Below are positions 60,144 to 64,000 of a stretch of 64,000 bases of DNA, piece by piece. Each line of letters opens with the position of its first letter. Positions within the stretch are counted from its first letter, which is position 1. The DNA is from Nostoc sp. FACHB-892 (GTDB taxonomy: Bacteria > Cyanobacteriota > Cyanobacteriia > Cyanobacteriales > Nostocaceae), in the NCBI RefSeq assembly GCF_014698795.1, contig NZ_JACJTR010000006.1, forward strand, positions 248,001 through 312,000, in the 5' to 3' direction. Made by a program: the position numbers and the translations under genes. Under the pieces are notes generated by a model. That model worked only from the letters and a program-made list of their open reading frames with translations. It made no database searches and was not told the origin of the DNA.

Positions 60144-61256
60144 ATGTCCCGTCCTGGATACACACTTCCCGTCTTTGCCTGTGCTGCTGCTGTTGCAGCT
60201 TTACACTGGTTACACGATCGCAAATCCCTAACTTTTGCCTCTGTAGATTTGATTGAACCCGCTCAAATCGCTGAAATCCCCATTGAACAGGTAGCGGGAT
60301 TATCTGAGAATGCAGCTTTAGCAATCACCCGCAGCGATCCTGGTGATAATCTTGACCTGACTAAAGATACACCGATTTGGGCATTGGTGGAGTGGAGAGA
60401 AGAGGGGGAAGCAATAATTATTAAAGGCGGGGAAGGAATTGGCAGACAGATGAATGCTGATGACAAGCCTGCTATTTATGCTTATGCTCAAAGGCTTTTA
60501 AAAGAAAACTTGCAACGGATGCTAGCGCCGGAAGAAAAAATCACGGTGACGATTATTTTACCCGAAGGGCGATCGCTTGCTGTTAGAACTTCAAATTCTG
60601 CTTTTGGCGTGGTTGAAGGACTTTCCCTTTTAGGCACAACCGGCATTTCTCAACCTTTGAGTACACCAGATCAGCTTGCTGTTTTTCGAGCTGAATTACA
60701 AAATAAAGCCAGTCGTTTTGAAAATTTAGTACTCTGTATCGGGGAGAATGGCCTAGATTTGGCGCGTAAACTAGGGATTAATCCTGAACAATTGGTCAAA
60801 ACTGCTAACTGGCTCGGCCCAATGTTAGTAGAAGCTAATGTGCTGGGTGTAAAGGAAATCTTATTATTTGGTTATCACGGTAAGCTGATGAAACTGGCAG
60901 GAGGGATTTTTCACACCCATCACTACTTGGCTGATGGACGGCGAGAAATCTTAGCAGCACACTGTGCGATCGCAGGTTTAAAATCACCAGATATCCAAGC
61001 TGTGTTTAACAGCGCAACCGCTGAAGCCGCACTAACATACCTAAAATCGCTCGACGCTGCAACTGGTAGTAATTGGGTAAATCAAGTTTATAGTGCGATC
61101 ACCGAAGCCATCGATGTCCGTTCTAAAGAATACATCCAAAGTCATAGCGAAAAGGGCACAGGAGTAACAATTTGTGGTTCTATCCTCTTTGATCGCGATC
61201 GCAAAATTATCGTGAAGAGTAAAACTGCTGGTCTGTTGATGGGAAAATTATGTTAA
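60144..61256 (+). CDS. cbiD: cobalt-precorrin-5B (C1)-methyltransferase
   Basis: CbiD acts in the anaerobic (early cobalt) route to cobalamin, methylating C1 of precorrin. The 370-residue protein has the cyanobacterial opening GYTLPVFACAAAVAAL (other bacteria have GYTTGTCAAAA), DPGDNLDLTKD near 70, a central GVVEGLSLLGTTGISQPLS, and GYHGKLMKLAGGIFHTHH near 258. It starts at ATG 60144. No other cobalamin genes or B12 riboswitch are visible nearby. Cobalamin (pseudo-B12) synthesis is usual in cyanobacteria. Confidence 0.9.
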   Translation: MSRPGYTLPVFACAAAVAALHWLHDRKSLTFASVDLIEPAQIAEIPIEQVAGLSENAALAITRSDPGDNLDLTKDTPIWALVEWREEGEAIIIKGGEGIGRQMNADDKPAIYAYAQRLLKENLQRMLAPEEKITVTIILPEGRSLAVRTSNSAFGVVEGLSLLGTTGISQPLSTPDQLAVFRAELQNKASRFENLVLCIGENGLDLARKLGINPEQLVKTANWLGPMLVEANVLGVKEILLFGYHGKLMKLAGGIFHTHHYLADGRREILAAHCAIAGLKSPDIQAVFNSATAEAALTYLKSLDAATGSNWVNQVYSAITEAIDVRSKEYIQSHSEKGTGVTICGSILFDRDRKIIVKSKTAGLLMGKLC

Positions 61257-61480
61257 TTTATTATGAATAATCGTAAACAATCCAAATAAATAATTTCTTA
61301 AGTAACCCCTCTAAGGTAAATTGATCGTTTTAATACCATCTCCGACTCCGGTACTAAACAAACGCACATAACCCGGCGTTTGTAAAGGCTCTCTATACCA
61401 TTATTAGCCTACCCAGGCTGAATAATAGCACCATCATAGACCACAAAGCATCTACCCTTAACAGACATAACACTCCCGTC

Positions 61481-63100
61481 ATGAATACAGCGGTGATACC
61501 AACAGAACAAGCGCCCCAAACATTGGAAAATTTGGGGAGACTTGATCGCCAATTGATTGTAATTCTGGACTTCGGCTCTCAATATTCTGAGTTGATTGCC
61601 CGTCGCATCCGCGAAACTCAAGTATACTCTGAAGTTTTATCCTATCGCACTACTTCTGAACAATTGCGCCAACTTAATCCCAAGGGAATCATTCTCTCCG
61701 GTGGGCCGAGTTCGGTTTATGGTGATAACGCTCCCCATTGTGACCCAGAAATCTGGAATTTAGGAATACCTGTCTTGGGTGTTTGCTATGGGATGCAGCT
61801 GATGGTAAACCAACTCGGCGGCGAAGTGGCAAAGGCTGACCGAGGTGAGTACGGCAAAGCTTCATTATATATTGATGATCCCACAGATTTGCTCACTAAT
61901 GTCGAAGATGGCACTACGATGTGGATGAGTCATGGAGACTCAGTTACCAAAATGCCATCAGGGTTTGAATTGCTGGCACATACAGAAAATACTCCCTGTG
62001 CTGCGATCGCCGATCACGAAAAGAAACTTTACGGCGTTCAGTTCCATCCAGAGGTAGTGCATTCTATTGGCGGTTTAGCATTAATCCGTAATTTTGTCTA
62101 TCACATCTGCGATTGCGAACCCACTTGGACAACAGCAGCTTTTGTCGAAGAGGCAATTCGGGAAATTCGCGCCAGAGTTGGTGAAAAGCGAGTACTGTTG
62201 GCGTTGTCTGGTGGGGTGGATTCTTCTACCTTAGCTTTCTTGCTGTATAAAGCCATTGGCGATCAACTGACTTGCGTATTTATCGATCAAGGCTTTATGC
62301 GAAAGTATGAGCCAGAGCGATTAGTAAAGCTGTTCCAAGAGCAGTTTCACATTCCTGTAGAGTATGTAAATGCTCGCGATCGCTTTTTAGCTAAAGTTGC
62401 TGATGTCACCGATCCTGAAGAAAAACGCCGCCGCATCGGACACGAATTCATCAGTGTATTTGAGGAAACATCTAAACGCCTTGGTCACTTTGACTATCTG
62501 GCTCAAGGGACTCTTTATCCAGATGTCATTGAATCTGCTGATACCAACGTTGATCCCCAAACTGGGGAGCGGGTAGCGGTGAAAATCAAGAGTCATCACA
62601 ATGTTGGCGGTTTGCCCAAAGACCTAAGATTTAAATTGGTAGAACCACTGCGGAAATTATTTAAAGATGAAGTCCGCAAAGTTGGGCGTTCCATTGGTTT
62701 ACCAGAAGAAATTGTCCAACGGCAACCTTTTCCTGGGCCTGGTTTGGCAATTCGGATTCTGGGGGAAGTCACATCTGAACGGTTAAACATTTTGCGTGAT
62801 GCAGATTTGATTGTCCGGCAAGAAATTAACCAACGCGGTATGTATCATGATTTTTGGCAGGCGTTTGCTGTATTGCTGCCAATTCGTAGTGTCGGCGTTA
62901 TGGGTGATCAACGTACTTACGCTTACCCCATCGTTTTGCGGATTGTTACCAGTGAAGATGGCATGACTGCTGATTGGGCAAGAGTGCCTTACGATGTCCT
63001 AGAAGTGATTTCCACGCGGATTGTGAATGAGGTTAAAGGGGTGAATCGGGTGGTTTATGACATCACCTCTAAGCCGCCTGGAACTATTGAGTGGGAATAA
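61481..63100 (+). CDS. guaA: GMP synthase (glutamine-hydrolysing)
   Basis: GuaA aminates XMP to GMP. The 539-residue protein has a class I glutamine amidotransferase domain ([18 protein letters not shown] near 29, [15 protein letters not shown] with catalytic Cys near 106, QFHPEVVHS with His-Glu near 192), an ATP-pyrophosphatase domain ([17 protein letters not shown] near 243) and a C-terminal dimerisation domain ([26 protein letters not shown] at the end). The first 25 residues are a cyanobacterial extension. It is monocistronic, 224 bp after cbiD. Confidence 0.96.
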   Translation: MNTAVIPTEQAPQTLENLGRLDRQLIVILDFGSQYSELIARRIRETQVYSEVLSYRTTSEQLRQLNPKGIILSGGPSSVYGDNAPHCDPEIWNLGIPVLGVCYGMQLMVNQLGGEVAKADRGEYGKASLYIDDPTDLLTNVEDGTTMWMSHGDSVTKMPSGFELLAHTENTPCAAIADHEKKLYGVQFHPEVVHSIGGLALIRNFVYHICDCEPTWTTAAFVEEAIREIRARVGEKRVLLALSGGVDSSTLAFLLYKAIGDQLTCVFIDQGFMRKYEPERLVKLFQEQFHIPVEYVNARDRFLAKVADVTDPEEKRRRIGHEFISVFEETSKRLGHFDYLAQGTLYPDVIESADTNVDPQTGERVAVKIKSHHNVGGLPKDLRFKLVEPLRKLFKDEVRKVGRSIGLPEEIVQRQPFPGPGLAIRILGEVTSERLNILRDADLIVRQEINQRGMYHDFWQAFAVLLPIRSVGVMGDQRTYAYPIVLRIVTSEDGMTADWARVPYDVLEVISTRIVNEVKGVNRVVYDITSKPPGTIEWE

Positions 63101-63875
63101 TCAAGTTTTGAGTTGACTTAACTAAAAGCTCATCACTCCTTCTGATAATTCAGATTCTTTACGGTAGTTTAGATTTACATATTTCAAAATGGCAATGCTA
63201 ACCTGACTTGTTTTGAGTTTTGGCATTGTCTATTTTTTGGACTCTTGGTTTAGTAAGCTATTCCATAGACTTTTGCATAAATCAAAAATAAAGAACCCCA
63301 CCCCTTAATCCCCTCCCCGTGAACGGGGAGAGGAGGTTTTGTCGCTAGACAAAAGCGGGGTGGGGTTCCGACGACTTAATTGGTAATTCAGTAGGCTTGA
63401 TATAACGTCATTGCTAGGGTTTCACGTTAAGTTGACACGTATGGGCAGTGCCGTGCCCTTACGGGTGTACCTCACGTAAACGAGAACCGCTATATTAATT
63501 TGATTATGCAACTTATATTTTTTCTCTTTATAACAAAATGTCATAGTTACTAAATTTAAAAGCCTCATCAGCATCGCAAGTTTTTAGTAATAAAGCAGGC
63601 AGCAATTAGCAAAATAATTTTGCAAATTAAACTATTTATTAAAGTAAGTTTTTTAAATGTAAAGTAATTTAAATATCTACATAATTTTCTTTAGCCAATA
63701 ATTATAAATGCCAGCAAACAATTAACCATCAATTAAATGGTGGTTGGAAAACTTGAATTATTGTCTATGAAAATAGGCGCGATCGCAGTAAAATTACCAA
63801 TGGTGTGGTCACTGAGAAAAAAACCAGCAGCTCATTAGAAATAACTTTCATTTGATAAACATTAATGGAGATGTT
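63101..63875. other. long spacer with a compound hairpin repeat
   Basis: Holds the three-hairpin repeat at 63293-63368 and AT-rich sequence from 63480 to 63780. A HIP1 octamer is at 63779-63786. A GGAG (63867-63870) precedes the response-regulator ATG. No gene is supported between. Confidence 0.5.
63293..63368. repeat. compound inverted repeat with two inner hairpins
   Basis: GAACCCCACCCC (63293-63304) pairs perfectly with GGGGTGGGGTTC (63357-63368). Inside are two independent hairpins: CTCCCCG/CGGGGAG with a TGAA loop (63313-63330) and TTTTGTC/GACAAAA with a GCTA loop (63337-63354). The fold would be a three-way junction. The type is a widespread intergenic repeat in filamentous cyanobacteria. 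Confidence 0.85.
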
Positions 63876-64000
63876 ATGGAACCTCCTCTTTCCCTTGCTG
63901 GCTTAAACATCCTCATAGTTGATGATGATGACGATAGCCGTTTTTACATTACTACCGTGTTAGAAGCTGATGGAGCCACTGTCACGGCAGTTCCATCGGC
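63876..64000 (+). CDS. response regulator receiver domain, N-terminal part (cut by window end)
   Basis: The frame from ATG 63876 reads MEPPLSLAGLNILIVDDDDDSRFYITTVLEADGATVTAVPS and runs off the end. ILIVDDDDDSR is the acidic phosphorylation pocket at the start of a receiver domain. The domain may be a simple regulator or part of a hybrid histidine kinase; the rest lies outside the window. A GGAG lies six bases upstream of the ATG. Confidence 0.8.
   Translation, partial: MEPPLSLAGLNILIVDDDDDSRFYITTVLEADGATVTAVPS

Overview
The window reads as chromosome of a filamentous, probably heterocyst-forming cyanobacterium of the Nostoc/Anabaena group. The evidence is the abundance of the HIP1 octamer GCGATCGC in and between genes, cyanobacterial families (DUF1400, DUF2301, Uma2, a y-type thioredoxin, the cyanobacterial form of CbiD), two genes for the 'Mo-dependent nitrogenase C-terminal' family, and intergenic spaces full of short dispersed repeats. 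Most of the sequence is ordinary core genome with single-gene or short operons and long AT-rich spacers.

Layout. 0-7 kb: a WecA/MraY-type glycosyl-1-phosphate transferase, a secreted five-repeat FG-GAP protein, fabG, a y-type thioredoxin, and a uppS gene overlapping a ferritin-like di-iron gene. 7-13.7 kb: a Uma2 gene, a large STAND (NB-ARC/TPR) ATPase, two coupled membrane genes (DUF2301, DUF218/YdcF) and a DUF1400-SGNH hydrolase. 13.9-23.7 kb: dprA, a MarR regulator with a membrane gene and a serine hydrolase, trmJ, a lipoprotein, recQ followed by a 21-bp tandem repeat array, and an S9 peptidase. 24-32.6 kb: accessory patches (a broken DUF6414 gene, a frameshifted RelE-type toxin with its antitoxin, an intact toxin-antitoxin pair) among pheS, surE, an MBL hydrolase, ribF and a MoxR ATPase. 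32.6-41 kb: a diheme cytochrome c, secA, ilvN, a BON protein, hydrolases, a second 21-bp repeat array, Uma2 and creatininase-like genes. 41-47 kb: two Mo-nitrogenase-C-terminal paralogues about 5 kb apart around a repeat-rich, gene-poor stretch. 47-51.3 kb: an OmpR-type regulator, then arsM, a PiT transporter and arsS, which together look like an arsenosugar-biosynthesis locus. 51.3-54.5 kb: a ThDP enzyme and an aldehyde dehydrogenase matching the cyanobacterial 2-oxoglutarate decarboxylase / succinic semialdehyde dehydrogenase bypass of the TCA cycle. 54.7-64 kb: Uma2, an FHA-GAF-adenylate cyclase, rbgA-type GTPase, a VOC protein, decayed DUF433 and aspartic-protease genes, cbiD, guaA, and the start of a response regulator cut by the window end.

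The most informative observations lie between and inside the genes. There are at least eight decayed genes, several identified only after reading across stops or frameshifts: GUN4, AbiJ-NTD, DUF6414, RelE toxin, Uma2 tail, Ser/Thr kinase head, DUF433 and clan AA protease. A 27-nt dispersed repeat is inserted in frame in two protein-coding genes, and repeat-like sequence is embedded in ribF. Two separate tandem arrays share a 21-bp unit. I found no CRISPR array, rRNA, recognisable tRNA, intact transposase or prophage. I did not find a clearly new multi-gene system. The best candidates for new biology are the in-frame mobile 27-mer, the ArsM-PiT-ArsS locus, the ferritin-like gene coupled to uppS, and the pair formed by a small charged protein and DUF6414.
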